From: an uncultured Alphaproteobacteria bacterium
GTDB lineage: Bacteria > Pseudomonadota > Alphaproteobacteria > RF32 > CAG-239
DNA length: 48,125 nt
Reading direction: 5' to 3'
Assembly: GCA_944390885.1 (NCBI GenBank)
Contig: CALXRP010000015.1
Location: 1-48,125 of the forward strand
The notes under the pieces are model-generated. The model saw only the letters and a program-made list of their open reading frames with translations. It did not search any database and had not been told where the DNA came from. A program made the translations under genes and the position numbers. Positions 1 to 9,811 of the stretch are shown in pieces. Positions within the stretch are counted from its first letter, which is position 1. Each line of letters opens with the position of its first letter.

Positions 1-77
1 GTCTTTCCGTGGTCTACGTGACCGATCGTTCCGATATTGCAGTGCGGTTTCGTCCGCTCAAACTTCTCTTTTGCCAT
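1..77 (-). CDS. tuf: Elongation factor Tu, N-terminal fragment (cut by window edge)
   Basis: The reverse strand from 77 reads MAKEKFERTKPHCNIGTIGH and continues VDHGKT, the conserved start and P-loop (GHVDHGKT) of EF-Tu, the GTPase that carries aminoacyl-tRNA to the ribosome. Only the first 25 codons are in the window. It lies 171 bp downstream of fusA on the same strand, the usual tufA position at the end of the str operon. A second tuf fragment, the last 24 codons and the stop, ends the other side of the window. Confidence 0.95.
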   Translation of the reverse strand, partial: MAKEKFERTKPHCNIGTIGHVDHGK

Positions 78-165
78 TTAGATTTACTCCAAATAAAAAA
101 ATTATATATTAAAATAAATTAGTATTTTTCACTTTTAAGGTGGAAAGTAAAATGGTTCCTAGTGA

Positions 166-209
166 CGGTAAAAATTTTAGTGTACACAAACGTACCTGAA
201 ATTTCACCG
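166..209 (-). repeat. GUAC-core hairpin, copy a (fusA-tuf intergenic)
   Basis: An imperfect inverted repeat in the 171-bp gap between fusA and tuf. In the gene sense it reads CGGUGAAAUU, then GGUAC, a short loop, GUACACUA and AAUUUUUACCG. The outer arms pair with a few bulges and the inner GUAC pairs with GUAC. It belongs to the family described under findings. Because fusA and tuf are probably co-transcribed, it is more likely an mRNA processing or partial termination element than a full terminator. Confidence 0.6.
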
Positions 210-248
210 CCACATAAAACCGCTTTAGATTTCCCTTAAAACGGAAAA

Positions 249-2324
249 TTATGCGTTTTTGGCTTTCACCTTCTCAGCCACTTCTCTCGGCACTTCAGCA
301 TAATGGTCAAAAACCATGGTAAACTGAGCACGTCCTTGAGACAAAGAACGCAAAGTATTTACATAACCGAACATATTGGCCAGAGGAACACTCGCATCAA
401 CAACGCGGGCATTGGCTCTCTGATCCATACCGCTCACCAAACCGCGGCGGGAGTTCAGGTCACCGATAATATCACCCATATATTCTTCAGGGGTAACAAC
501 TTCAACCTTCATAATCGGCTCCAACAGTCTCGGCTCTGCCTGGCGCATACCTTCACGGAAAGCAGCACGTGCGGCAATTTCAAAACACATAACGTTAGAG
601 TCGACTTCGTGATATGCACCGTCATAAAGGTTTGCTTTAACACCCGTTACCGGATATCCGGCCAACACACCGGCATCCATTGCGGAACGCAGACCTTTTT
701 CAACACCCGGAATATACTCTTTCGGAACATTACCGCCGACAACAGTATTTTCAAACTCAAAACCGTTATAACCTTCAATCGGTTCAAATCTGATTTTGAC
801 TTTTGCAAACTGTCCTGCACCGCCGGACTGTTTCTTATGGGTATATTCGATATCACAAGGCTTGGTAATGGTTTCGCGATAAGCAACCTGCGGTTCACCG
901 ACATTGGCCTCGACTTTAAATTCGCGACGCAGACGGTCAACAATAATATCAAGGTGTAATTCACCCATACCTTTAATGATTGTTTGTCCGGAATCCGGAT
1001 CGGAAGAAACTTTGAAAGACGGATCTTCCATTGCCAGACGGGACAAAGCCAAACCCATTTTTTCGACATCGGCCTTGGTTTTCGGCTCAACCGCCAACTC
1101 AATAACCGGATCCGGAAACTCCATATTTTCCAAAACAATCGGATGAGCCTGGTCACATAAAGTATCACCGGTTGTGGTATCTTTCAAACCGGCTAAAGCA
1201 ACAATATCGCCGGCATTGGCTTCTTTGAGCTCTTCACGTTTGTTGGCATGCATCAAAAGCATACGGCCAACGCGTTCTTTCTTATCTTTAACGGAATTGT
1301 AAATATAAGAACCGGCAGACATGGTACCGGAATAAATACGCGTAAAGGTCAAAGAACCGACAAACGGGTCATTCATAATTTTGAATGCCAAAGCAGACAA
1401 CGGCTCACTGTCAGACGGTTTACGGCTGATAACTTCATCAGTTCCCGGTTTAACACCTTCAACGGCAGGAATATCAACCGGAGACGGTAAGAAGTCGATA
1501 ACAGCATCCAACAACGGCTGAACACCTTTGTTCTTGAAAGCTGTTCCGCACAAGACCGGAACAAAATCCTGGGCAATTGTACCCTTACGGATACATTTTT
1601 TCAAAGTTTCAACAGAAACTTCCTTGCCTTCCAGATAATCTTCCATTGCTTGTTCATCTTCCTCCACAGCCATTTCCATCAGCTGATGATGATATTCTTC
1701 AGCTCTGTCTTTGAACTCTGCAGGAATATCCGTAACCTCAATCGGAGAATCAGGATCATCACCGGTATAAATAACGGCTTTCATTGCGATCAGGTCAATA
1801 ATCCCTTTAAAAGAAGATTCTGCGCCGATCGGCAGCTGAATAGCCATCGGACGAGCGCCCAAACGGTCTTTGATCATCTCCAAACAGCGGTAGAAATTTG
1901 CACCGATACGGTCCATTTTATTACAGAAACAAATACGAGGAACCCCATACTTGTCAGCCTGTCTCCAAACCGTTTCAGACTGCGGTTCAACACCGGCAAC
2001 CGAATCAAATACGGTTATGGCACCGTCCAAAACACGCAAAGAACGTTCAACTTCAACAGTAAAGTCAACGTGTCCCGGAGTATCAATAATATTGATACGG
2101 TGGTTTTTCCAAAAACAGGTTGTTGCGGCAGAAGTAATGGTAATACCGCGTTCCTGTTCTTGTTCCATCCAGTCCATCGTAGCGGCACCATCATGGGTCT
2201 CGCCGATTTTATGATTCTGACCGGTATAATACAGAATACGTTCGGTAGTAGTCGTTTTTCCGGCGTCGATATGCGCCATAATACCGATGTTTCTGTACAT
2301 TTCCAATTTATGTGTACGAGCCAT
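249..2324 (-). CDS. fusA: Elongation factor G
   Basis: 691 aa, the normal length for EF-G, the GTPase that drives ribosomal translocation and, with RRF, ribosome recycling. The N-terminal G domain shows the P-loop [13 protein letters not shown] (residues 17-29), the switch II DTPGH and the NKMD specificity motif. Domains II to V follow, with the usual GGNVP and YEVP-like C-terminal region (HYAEVPREV). The ATG at 2324 has an AAGGGAT Shine-Dalgarno sequence a few bases upstream. It follows rpsG by 18 bp and precedes tuf, the standard str operon order. Confidence 0.98.
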   Translation of the reverse strand: MARTHKLEMYRNIGIMAHIDAGKTTTTERILYYTGQNHKIGETHDGAATMDWMEQEQERGITITSAATTCFWKNHRINIIDTPGHVDFTVEVERSLRVLDGAITVFDSVAGVEPQSETVWRQADKYGVPRICFCNKMDRIGANFYRCLEMIKDRLGARPMAIQLPIGAESSFKGIIDLIAMKAVIYTGDDPDSPIEVTDIPAEFKDRAEEYHHQLMEMAVEEDEQAMEDYLEGKEVSVETLKKCIRKGTIAQDFVPVLCGTAFKNKGVQPLLDAVIDFLPSPVDIPAVEGVKPGTDEVISRKPSDSEPLSALAFKIMNDPFVGSLTFTRIYSGTMSAGSYIYNSVKDKKERVGRMLLMHANKREELKEANAGDIVALAGLKDTTTGDTLCDQAHPIVLENMEFPDPVIELAVEPKTKADVEKMGLALSRLAMEDPSFKVSSDPDSGQTIIKGMGELHLDIIVDRLRREFKVEANVGEPQVAYRETITKPCDIEYTHKKQSGGAGQFAKVKIRFEPIEGYNGFEFENTVVGGNVPKEYIPGVEKGLRSAMDAGVLAGYPVTGVKANLYDGAYHEVDSNVMCFEIAARAAFREGMRQAEPRLLEPIMKVEVVTPEEYMGDIIGDLNSRRGLVSGMDQRANARVVDASVPLANMFGYVNTLRSLSQGRAQFTMVFDHYAEVPREVAEKVKAKNA

Positions 2325-2342
2325 TGTCTTTTATCCCTTATA

Positions 2343-2816
<474 letters not shown>

Positions 2817-2825
2817 TCATTTCTC

Positions 2826-3197
2826 CTATTTAGGTCTCTTTGCGCCGTACAGAGAACGACGTTGACGACGTTTGGCAACACCTTGGGTATCCAAAGTACC
2901 GCGGATGATATGATAACGAACACCAGGCAAGTCTTTTACACGGCCTCCTCTAATCAGCACCACTGAGTGTTCTTGCAGGTTGTGACCTTCACCAGGGATA
3001 TAGCTGATTACTTCAAAGCCGTTTGTCAAGCGGATACGTGCCACTTTACGCAACGCAGAGTTCGGTTTTTTCGGGGTTGTAGTATAAACCCTCGTGCAAA
3101 CACCGCGTTTTTGTGGACAAGCTTTCAAAGCCGGAACTTTGTTTCTTTTCACTTTGGGTGTTCGTGATTTACGAATTAACTGATTAATTGTAGGCAT
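2826..3197 (-). CDS. rpsL: 30S ribosomal protein S12
   Basis: 123 aa from the ATG at 3197 ([12 protein letters not shown]), the usual S12 length. The open frame extends upstream to 3254, but that part is not conserved and overlaps the leader. AAGGAA lies 7 bases before 3197, so 3197 is the start. The decoding-centre loops are present ([11 protein letters not shown] and [11 protein letters not shown]), where streptomycin-resistance changes occur. K43 and K88 equivalents look wild type. It is the first gene of rpsL-rpsG-fusA-tuf and has a strong promoter about 90-118 bp upstream. Confidence 0.98.
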   Translation of the reverse strand: MPTINQLIRKSRTPKVKRNKVPALKACPQKRGVCTRVYTTTPKKPNSALRKVARIRLTNGFEVISYIPGEGHNLQEHSVVLIRGGRVKDLPGVRYHIIRGTLDTQGVAKRRQRRSLYGAKRPK

Positions 3198-3276
3198 CAC
3201 TAATTTCCTTAAATTAAATAAAATTAAACTTCTCGCCTGAGAGTTTCCGGGCACACTGATCCCTTCGTTCTCAAAT

Positions 3277-3466
3277 GAGTCTCGGCATACTAGAATCAGT
3301 TCCCCCGAAAGTCAACCCCATTTTTGCAATTTTTTTCATTTTGAGTCCAAAAAATATTTACCTTTTCTTAACTTGTTATCAAAACGAGTCGTGAATGTTT
3401 TGATAAGAGTCGCTTAGAAGAATTGCGGCCTTTCGAGTCTCTCAAAATTTTGAGTCAAATTGAGTC
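3277..3466. promoter_or_regulatory. Cluster of eight GANTC (CcrM) sites upstream of rpsL
   Basis: The 398-bp gap between rpsL and kdsD holds GANTC at 3277, 3293, 3343, 3386, 3407, 3435, 3452 and 3462. Seven of the eight are GAGTC on the plus strand. About 0.7 would be expected by chance in 190 bp. GANTC is the target of the alphaproteobacterial cell-cycle methyltransferase CcrM. No gene or other structure is seen in this gap apart from the promoter at 3287-3315. Confidence 0.75.
3287..3315 (-). promoter_or_regulatory. Sigma-70 type promoter of the rpsL-rpsG-fusA-tuf operon
   Basis: On the minus strand TTGACT (3315-3310) and TAGTAT (3292-3287) are separated by exactly 17 bases. A GANTC site (3293-3297) touches the -10 box and another lies at 3277-3281, around or just after the expected transcription start. 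Confidence 0.7.
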
Positions 3467-3595
3467 CACAAAAATAAGAAAGTTTTCAAGTATTTATGGT
3501 CTGTTTTTTGCATAACAAACAAAAATATCTTGCAATTTTCAGCATAAAATAATACCCTCGCTGTCATAATGAAATCAACCAAGGACTATAAAATT

Positions 3596-4555
3596 ATGAC
3601 CAGAGAAGAGGATTTGGCATCTGCCAGACGGACCGTTGAAAAAGAAATTGAAGCCTTAAAAATTTTGGAAAATGAAATCAGCGACAGTTTGTCTCAGGCT
3701 CTTGACTTAATGCAAAAGACCCAAGGTCGCGTCATCATCACCGGCATGGGAAAATCAGGGCATATCGGCAGAAAAATCGCTGCTACCCTGGCCTCCACCG
3801 GCACTCCTTCTTTTTTTGTGCATCCGGGCGAAGCCAGCCACGGCGATCTGGGCATGCTGACGGAAGAAGACGTGGTTATTGCAATCTCCAATTCCGGCGA
3901 GACCAAAGAACTTTCTGATATAATTCTTTACTGCAAACGCTATGGCATTCCGTTGATTGCCATTACCAAAAACCCTCAAAGTGCTCTGGGAAAAGCCGGA
4001 AACATCGTACTCAAATTGCCGGATAACGGAGAAGCCTGCCCGCTCGGATTGGCGCCGACATCCTCCACCACGGCAACCCTGGTTCTCGGCGACATTCTTG
4101 CCATTGCCTTGTTAGAACGCAAAGGTTTTACCAAAACAGACTTTCGGCAGCGCCACCCGGGCGGAAAACTCGGTGCATTTTTGCAAAAAGTTGCCGATCT
4201 GATGCACAAAGGAGATGAAATTCCGCTGATCCCGAATACGGCAACCATGCAGGACGCCTTGCTGACGATGACATCAAAAATGCTTGGCTGCGTCGGCATT
4301 GTAGATAACGCCGGTCATCTGGAAGGCATCATTACCGATGGAGACTTGCGCCGCTGCATGAGCGCCGACATATTTGCCAAAAATGCAGCTGATATCATGA
4401 CACGCAATCCCAAAACCGTCGAAGGAGATATTCTGGTTGCCGAAGCCTTAAAAATGATGAATGAAAAACACATTACACAGCTCTTTGTCTTAAAAGACCA
4501 AAAGCCTGTCGGCATTTTGCACATGCACGACTGCCTGCGGATTGGAGTAGCCTGA
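3596..4555 (+). CDS. kdsD: Arabinose-5-phosphate isomerase (KpsF/GutQ family)
   Basis: 319 aa from the ATG at 3596 (MTREEDLASA), preceded by AAGGA ten bases upstream. An earlier in-frame ATG at 3569 has no Shine-Dalgarno sequence. An N-terminal SIS domain (GMGKSGHIGRKIAATLAS, then HPGEASHGDLG) is followed by two CBS domains (about residues 200-315). The enzyme converts ribulose-5-phosphate to arabinose-5-phosphate, the first committed step to KDO of LPS. It starts an operon with lptC, lptA and lptB, so KDO supply and LPS export are encoded together, as in many proteobacteria. Confidence 0.95.
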   Translation: MTREEDLASARRTVEKEIEALKILENEISDSLSQALDLMQKTQGRVIITGMGKSGHIGRKIAATLASTGTPSFFVHPGEASHGDLGMLTEEDVVIAISNSGETKELSDIILYCKRYGIPLIAITKNPQSALGKAGNIVLKLPDNGEACPLGLAPTSSTTATLVLGDILAIALLERKGFTKTDFRQRHPGGKLGAFLQKVADLMHKGDEIPLIPNTATMQDALLTMTSKMLGCVGIVDNAGHLEGIITDGDLRRCMSADIFAKNAADIMTRNPKTVEGDILVAEALKMMNEKHITQLFVLKDQKPVGILHMHDCLRIGVA

Positions 4556-4556
4556 T

Positions 4557-5231
4557 TTGCCCGATACGCAAAAGCTGGATAAATATTTTTATCAAGATAC
4601 GGTTGCACAGAAAAGAAAACAAAGCGCCGAAAACATGCATACGCGCCTGATTCGGCTTGCCAAACTTTTTTTGCCCGGCGCCGCCGCTCTCTTAATTAGC
4701 CTTTTGCTTATTTTTCCAAACCTGCGGCAGCAGTCTTATGACATAAAATTAGACATTACCCGCCCCAAAAGAGGAGAACTTGAAAAACTCCATATGGAAA
4801 ATACAACCTTCTATATCACCGACAAAAACAACCGGGTAACTAACCTGACTGCCACCAATATTGATGAAACCGCCCCGGGCTCGAAATTGATAAAACTCAA
4901 CCAGCCGGAAGGTATCATCCCAAGCAGCGACACGGCATGGATCAACATCAAATCTCCCACCGGTTTTTTTAATCAGACCGAAAATATTTTAAAATTAACC
5001 GACGGAGTCGAAATGTTTTATAGCGACGGCATGTCCGTCAACACTTTTGAAGCGGAATTCAACTTCACGACCTCTGTCGGAAGCGGCCGCAATCATGTCA
5101 GCGGACAAGGGGTTTTCGGAGATATTGAGGCCGAAGGTTTCGAATTATATAACCAAACCGGTGTATTGGCCTTTATCGGTCCTGCTGACCTAAAAATCAG
5201 AGAAGAAAGTTTCAACTCGGAGAAACAATGA
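4557..5231 (+). CDS. lptC: LPS export protein LptC
   Basis: 224 aa, starting at TTG 4557 one base after kdsD, with GGAG nine bases upstream. A cytoplasmic stretch of about 33 residues precedes one membrane segment (about 36-52, LFLPGAAALLISLLLIF), then a periplasmic OstA/LptC-type beta domain. LptC links the inner-membrane LptBFG transporter to the periplasmic bridge protein LptA. The identity rests mainly on topology and position, because LptC sequences diverge widely. It overlaps lptA by 4 bp, suggesting coupled translation. Confidence 0.88.
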   Translation: MPDTQKLDKYFYQDTVAQKRKQSAENMHTRLIRLAKLFLPGAAALLISLLLIFPNLRQQSYDIKLDITRPKRGELEKLHMENTTFYITDKNNRVTNLTATNIDETAPGSKLIKLNQPEGIIPSSDTAWINIKSPTGFFNQTENILKLTDGVEMFYSDGMSVNTFEAEFNFTTSVGSGRNHVSGQGVFGDIEAEGFELYNQTGVLAFIGPADLKIREESFNSEKQ

Positions 5232-6058
5232 TGCGCAAACTATTATCCCTAACCATCGCCTTAAGCAGCATATTGTTCTGTACCGCCGCTCTTGCAGAAG
5301 AAATTAACATTCATGCAGACAACAAAGTGGAATGGCACTCCAAAGAACAAAAAATGGTTGCCGTCGGAAATGCCGTTGCCAGCAAAAAAGATATGAGCAT
5401 TCGCGCACAAGAATTAACGGCATATTATCAAAAAGTTCCGTCAACCGGCAAACAGCAAATCTCCAAAGTCCTCGCTAAAGATAACGTCATCATGAAGTCG
5501 GGACAATCTTCTGCTTACGGGGACAATATGGATTATGATCTGATTGCGGATAAAGCCGTTCTGCACGGCAAACCGGCAAAAGTACAAACGGAAACAGACA
5601 CCATTACCGCCGAAGAACATATCACATATTATCCGTCACAACAAAAAGCCGTTGCCGAAGGAAACGTTTTTGCCACCAATGGTGAAAGCAAAATTTACTC
5701 AGACAGTATGATTGCTTATTTTGAAAAAGACCGGGCGGGAAAAACCGCCATAAAACAGGTCAAAGTCTTCGGGAATGTAAAAATTTTAACCAAAGACGGA
5801 ACGGTCTGGGCCGACCGGGGAACTTATCTGCCCAAACAGGGATTGATCAAACTCTATGATAACATCACACTGGATCAAAATGGCAACAAACTGCACGGCG
5901 ACCTGGCTGAAACGGACTTAAATACCGGCATCAGCAAAATGCTGACGGCTCCCGGCACAAAAAAACGTGTTACCGGCGTCTTTATAGAAAAATCCAAAGA
6001 AAAAGACAATAAAAAAACATCAACCCCGGCAGCGGAGGAAAAAAAGGATGCCCAATAA
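5228..6058 (+). CDS. lptA: LPS transport periplasmic protein LptA (OstA-like)
   Basis: 276 aa with a clear signal peptide (MMRKLLSLTIALSSILFCTAALA, cleavage near 23). The mature part shows OstA repeats in which residues near GNAVASKKD and EGNVFATNGESKIYSDS look like repeated strands of a beta-jellyroll. LptA forms the periplasmic bridge carrying LPS to LptD. It is longer than the roughly 185-aa enterobacterial protein and ends in a charged Lys/Glu-rich tail (about 255-276). GGAG precedes the ATG. It overlaps lptC by 4 bp and lptB by 11 bp. Confidence 0.92.
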   Translation: MMRKLLSLTIALSSILFCTAALAEEINIHADNKVEWHSKEQKMVAVGNAVASKKDMSIRAQELTAYYQKVPSTGKQQISKVLAKDNVIMKSGQSSAYGDNMDYDLIADKAVLHGKPAKVQTETDTITAEEHITYYPSQQKAVAEGNVFATNGESKIYSDSMIAYFEKDRAGKTAIKQVKVFGNVKILTKDGTVWADRGTYLPKQGLIKLYDNITLDQNGNKLHGDLAETDLNTGISKMLTAPGTKKRVTGVFIEKSKEKDNKKTSTPAAEEKKDAQ

Positions 6059-6788
6059 CTACAGCGATTCCAAATTAGAAATTTTCAACATCGGAAAAAA
6101 ATACAAAAACCGCCCGGTTTTGCGCAATGTTTCGCTCAACGTCCGCCGCGGTGAAGCCGTAGGGCTGCTCGGACCGAACGGCGCCGGCAAAACCACCTGT
6201 TTTTATTGTGTAACGGGGCTGATTACACCGGATTACGGCGATGTTCATATTGACGGCAAAGACATTACCAATCTGCCGATGTATCGCCGCGCCAGAATGG
6301 GGATTGGCTACCTGCCGCAAGAAGCCTCCATTTTTCGGTCATTATCGGTAGAAGACAACATTAAAGCGATTTTGGAACTGGTTATTGACGATGAAAGCCA
6401 GCGGGAAAATATGCTGGAAGAACTATTATCCGAATTTTCAATCTCCCACTTGCGTAAATCTCCGGCCATTGCTCTGTCCGGTGGTGAGCGCAGACGTTTG
6501 GAAATTGCCCGCGCTTTAGCCAGTCAGCCGAATTTCATTCTGTTGGATGAACCTCTGGCCGGTATTGATCCGATTGCCGTCGGAGAGATCCGCAATCTGG
6601 TTTCGCAACTCAAACACCGCGGCCTCGGCGTTTTAATTACCGACCACAACGTCCGCGAAACTCTTGATATTACCGACCGAGCTTATATCTTACATGGCGG
6701 TACCGTTTTAATGGAAGGAACGCCGGAAGAAATTATTGCCAACAAAGAAGTCAGAAAAGTCTACCTGGGCGATAATTTCTCAATGTAA
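6048..6788 (+). CDS. lptB: LPS export ABC transporter ATP-binding protein
   Basis: 246 aa. It carries the Walker A motif GPNGAGKTT (about 40-48), the Q-loop YLPQEAS, the signature LSGGERRR, the Walker B LLDEPLAGIDP and the switch His in TDHNVRET. These match LptB, the ATPase of the LptBFG complex that extracts LPS from the inner membrane. It overlaps the end of lptA, has GGAGG upstream, and is followed 13 bp later by rpoN, the classical lptA-lptB-rpoN order. Confidence 0.97.
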   Translation: MPNNYSDSKLEIFNIGKKYKNRPVLRNVSLNVRRGEAVGLLGPNGAGKTTCFYCVTGLITPDYGDVHIDGKDITNLPMYRRARMGIGYLPQEASIFRSLSVEDNIKAILELVIDDESQRENMLEELLSEFSISHLRKSPAIALSGGERRRLEIARALASQPNFILLDEPLAGIDPIAVGEIRNLVSQLKHRGLGVLITDHNVRETLDITDRAYILHGGTVLMEGTPEEIIANKEVRKVYLGDNFSM

Positions 6789-6801
6789 GAGGAATTGGTA
6801 A

Positions 6802-8280
6802 ATGGCCGTCACTCCGCATTTAGACCTGAAACAGACACAATCTCTGGTTATGACACCGGAATTGCGTCAGGCGATTAATCTGCTTCAGGTTTCCAATCTG
6901 GAACTAAATGCCCTGATAGAAAAAGAGCTTGAACAAAATCCGTTTTTAGAAAAAGAAGAAGACAACAGCAGCTTATTGCCGGAAAACGATATTCCGACAA
7001 TTGATGACTACGACCAAAGCGCAGAAAGTGAAGAAAGCAGCACGGATATTGTTGCCTGTGATAATGAATTTGACGACTACGGCAGTGACCGCGAAGGTTA
7101 TGACGATAATGAAAACCAATATGACTGGCAGGACTATGCTGTTTCCAAATCCCACAGAGACGATACGGACTATGACTATTTTGAACAAAGACTCGCCGAT
7201 GAAAAATCGCTCTACCGACTGTTAGAAGAACAAATTTCTCAAAAATTTTCTCATCCGAAAGAAAAAGCCGTCGCTTTCAACCTCATTGAACATTTGGATG
7301 AAGCGGGCTATTTTCGGGGTGATTTAACAGCCATTGCAAAACGACTAAAAATCTCAGGAAAGGTTGCCGAACAAATACTAAAAAAAATGCAAGACTTTGA
7401 ACCTTCCGGAATCTTTGCCCGTTCTTTGTCCGAATGTTTGAAAATTCAACTAAAAGACAAAGACCGATTGGACCCCATCGCCGAAAAAGTTCTTGATAAT
7501 TTATCTCTTCTCGGAGAAAGAAAATTGTCCGAACTAAAAAAAATTTGCCAAATCAGTGATGAAGATCTGGCTTCCGTCTTGTCTGACATCAAGGCACTAG
7601 ATCCCAAACCGGCCGCCAAATACCATCATGATCTGACATCTTATATCATCCCTGATGTTTTTGTTCGTCGAAAAAAAGACGGCACTTACATAGTTGAAAT
7701 GAACAACATGTCACTGCCGCGAATTCTGATCAACCGACAATATTATGCAGAAATAAAAAACAAAGGCGGCAAAAACGAACATCGCTACTTCAAACAACAA
7801 CTTGGCAGTGCCGGATTTCTGATCAGAGCCTTGCGGCAGCGCGCCGACACCATTCTGAAAGTCAGCGAAGAAATCGTCAAAAACCAATACGACTTTTTTG
7901 AAAAGGGCATTGATTTTCTACGGCCGATGCAACTCAAAAACATCGCAGAACAGATCGAAATGCACGAAAGCACGGTCAGCCGCGTCACCACCAACAAATA
8001 CATGCATACCCCGCTCGGCATGTTTGAGCTGAAATACTTTTTCACCAATGCCGCCGGAAGTTACATCGGTGATGAAGGAACATCAACCCTGACTATAAAA
8101 CACAAAATCAAAAAGATGATTGAAGAAGAAAAGGCCGACAATATTCTCTCCGATGACAAAATCGTGGAACGTCTCGGACAAACCGGCATAAAAATTGCCC
8201 GGCGCACGGTTGCCAAATACCGCGACCAGCTCGGCATTGCCTCATCAGCAGAACGCAAAAAACAAAAAAGCACGCTATAA
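6802..8280 (+). CDS. rpoN: RNA polymerase sigma-54 factor
   Basis: 492 aa. Region I is Gln/Leu-rich (QTQSLVMTPELRQAINLLQ, residues 12-30), region II is strongly acidic (about 50-130), and region III has a core-binding part, a helix-turn-helix (about 375-395) and the RpoN box ARRTVAKYRDQL near residue 470. Sigma-54 recognises -24/-12 promoters and needs AAA+ activators. AGAGGA precedes the ATG. hpf and ptsN follow, the order seen across proteobacteria. Confidence 0.97.
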   Translation: MAVTPHLDLKQTQSLVMTPELRQAINLLQVSNLELNALIEKELEQNPFLEKEEDNSSLLPENDIPTIDDYDQSAESEESSTDIVACDNEFDDYGSDREGYDDNENQYDWQDYAVSKSHRDDTDYDYFEQRLADEKSLYRLLEEQISQKFSHPKEKAVAFNLIEHLDEAGYFRGDLTAIAKRLKISGKVAEQILKKMQDFEPSGIFARSLSECLKIQLKDKDRLDPIAEKVLDNLSLLGERKLSELKKICQISDEDLASVLSDIKALDPKPAAKYHHDLTSYIIPDVFVRRKKDGTYIVEMNNMSLPRILINRQYYAEIKNKGGKNEHRYFKQQLGSAGFLIRALRQRADTILKVSEEIVKNQYDFFEKGIDFLRPMQLKNIAEQIEMHESTVSRVTTNKYMHTPLGMFELKYFFTNAAGSYIGDEGTSTLTIKHKIKKMIEEEKADNILSDDKIVERLGQTGIKIARRTVAKYRDQLGIASSAERKKQKSTL

Positions 8281-8313
8281 CAAAGACAAAGCCGAAAGAG
8301 AAAAAGTTTTATA

Positions 8314-8342
8314 TTGACTTTTCCCGAAATATGTTATTATCT
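8314..8342 (+). promoter_or_regulatory. Candidate sigma-70 promoter of hpf
   Basis: TTGACT (8314-8319) and TTATCT (8337-8342) are 17 bases apart in the 143-bp gap between rpoN and hpf. A further 80 bp separates it from the hpf start, so hpf and ptsN can probably be expressed independently of the lpt-rpoN operon, for example in stationary phase. Confidence 0.5.
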
Positions 8343-8423
8343 GATTTTCTGATTGTAATAAGCATCAAAGTGAAGTATATTAGTGCTTATAAACATGGTT
8401 AATAATATTTACAAGGAAAAATT

Positions 8424-8987
8424 ATGAAAATCACATTGACAGGTAAACAAGTAGACATTGGCGACAGATTGCGTTCACATGTTGAAGAGAATATTTTGAA
8501 CTCTGTAAATAAATATTTCAGCGCTCCGATCAGCTGCAACGTTTATTTCTCTAAAGAGCGTGACGATTTTTGCGCTGAAGTTACCGTTCATCCTGCCAAA
8601 AACATCGTTTTAAAAGGCAGCGGTGTTGCCGGAGACCCCTATTCGGCATTTGATAATGCCAATGCTCACATTGCAACCCGTCTGCGTCGTCATAAAACCA
8701 AATTAAATGATCACAAGGGAAAAACGAGTCTGGCGGAAATTGCCAATGAAGCTGTCTTCCGCATTGACGAAACACAAGAAGAAATTGACATTGACGATGC
8801 TCCGCTGACAATTGCGGAAGTTGAGGCCAATATTCCTGTATGCACGGTTTCTGAAGCCGTCATGTTCATGGATTTAAACGAAGAATGCGCCTTATTGTTC
8901 AGAAACAGCGCCAACGGTCATATCAGCATGGTATATCGCCGCAAAGACGGTAATATCGGCTGGGTTGAACCCAAGGCTGAAAATTAA
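8424..8987 (+). CDS. hpf: Ribosome hibernation promoting factor, long form
   Basis: 187 aa. The N-terminal domain (1-95, MKITLTGKQVDIGDRLRSHV) has the beta-alpha-beta fold of HPF/YfiA and blocks the decoding centre. A linker leads to a C-terminal domain (about 130-185, containing EAVMFMDLNEECALLFRN) that dimerises 70S ribosomes into 100S particles. The two-domain architecture defines long HPF, typical of Alphaproteobacteria and most bacteria outside the gammaproteobacteria. AAGGA precedes the ATG. ptsN follows 27 bp later. Confidence 0.95.
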   Translation: MKITLTGKQVDIGDRLRSHVEENILNSVNKYFSAPISCNVYFSKERDDFCAEVTVHPAKNIVLKGSGVAGDPYSAFDNANAHIATRLRRHKTKLNDHKGKTSLAEIANEAVFRIDETQEEIDIDDAPLTIAEVEANIPVCTVSEAVMFMDLNEECALLFRNSANGHISMVYRRKDGNIGWVEPKAEN

Positions 8988-9014
8988 GTTGAAATTACAT
9001 AAGGCATACGATTT

Positions 9015-9464
9015 ATGAAAATTTCAGAAATCATGAATGAAAATTGTATTGTTGTGGGATTAAAAGCTCAGAGCAAACGTCAGCTTTTGCAAGAACTCGC
9101 GCAAAAAGCGGCCGAAATCACCCATATTTCAGAACGGACGATTTTCGACAGCCTGTTAGAGCGTGAAAATCTTGGTTCTACCGGGTTTGGCGGAGGAACG
9201 GCTTTGCCCCACGCACGCATTGCCGAAGCTCAGAAAGTTTGTGGAATTTTTGCCAAACTTAATGCTCCGGTTGATTTTGAGGCTGTTGATGGCAAGCCCG
9301 TAGACCTGATCTTTATGTTGATTTCTCCCGAAGGAAGCGGCGCAGATCATTTAACGGCTTTAGCTAAGGCATCTCGCATTCTAAAAGATGAAAACACCTG
9401 CAACAAAATCCGCCAGATTTCTAAATGCGAAGAAATTTATGCTTTGTTGAACAATCAGGACTAA
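9015..9464 (+). CDS. ptsN: Nitrogen-regulatory PTS EIIA protein
   Basis: 149 aa of the EIIA-Ntr family, with the phosphorylatable His in GGGTALPHARI (about residue 65). It is the output protein of the PTS-Ntr phosphorelay and in other bacteria affects potassium uptake, stringent response and carbon/nitrogen balance. It lies in the conserved rpoN-hpf-ptsN order and is followed directly by a hairpin terminator. No ptsH or ptsP homologue is in the window. Confidence 0.95.
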   Translation: MKISEIMNENCIVVGLKAQSKRQLLQELAQKAAEITHISERTIFDSLLERENLGSTGFGGGTALPHARIAEAQKVCGIFAKLNAPVDFEAVDGKPVDLIFMLISPEGSGADHLTALAKASRILKDENTCNKIRQISKCEEIYALLNNQD

Positions 9465-9478
9465 ACAACTTAAATAAA

Positions 9479-9506
9479 AAGTCCCGGAAACCGGGGCTTT
9501 TTATTT
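9479..9506 (+). terminator. Rho-independent terminator after ptsN
   Basis: The stem AGTCCCGG/CCGGGGCT with an AAA loop is followed by TTTTTATTT. It ends the kdsD-to-ptsN gene group. The inverted A/T tracts mean it could also serve the convergent small gene at 9505-9723. Confidence 0.85.
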
Positions 9507-9723
9507 AATGCACACTGCAAGGCTCTAAATCTCGCTGTTTGGCCATAACAAAAGCAAAATCACGATTATCTGCAGCAGCAATCCGAGAACCGTCAGCACC
9601 GTAAATAACCCACATTTTATCCCCGTCATAAGTATCATATTTGATAAAAGCCAGATTTTCATCATTCCAGCAACTATACCATGCCGCCAATTCTTCCGGA
9701 CTTAGCTCTATTTCTTTTTTCAT
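9505..9723 (-). CDS. Small DUF1150-like protein
   Basis: 72 aa, soluble and acidic. The pattern YGADGSRIAAADNRDFAF with a C-terminal CSVH resembles the DUF1150 family of small alphaproteobacterial proteins, whose members end in VSVH after an A-D-G-x-x-I segment. The function is unknown; in other Alphaproteobacteria these genes often lie near small heat-shock protein genes, which are not present here. GAGGAAAA lies just before the ATG. It is convergent with ptsN and divergent from the kinase gene. Confidence 0.7.
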   Translation of the reverse strand: MKKEIELSPEELAAWYSCWNDENLAFIKYDTYDGDKMWVIYGADGSRIAAADNRDFAFVMAKQRDLEPCSVH

Positions 9724-9811
9724 AATTTTTCCTCTTCATTAACCATTCTCTTGTATACTGACAATAAGTTTCTATTTTGTTAAAAACCTGATTTTATTTT
9801 GCGAGTTTCCG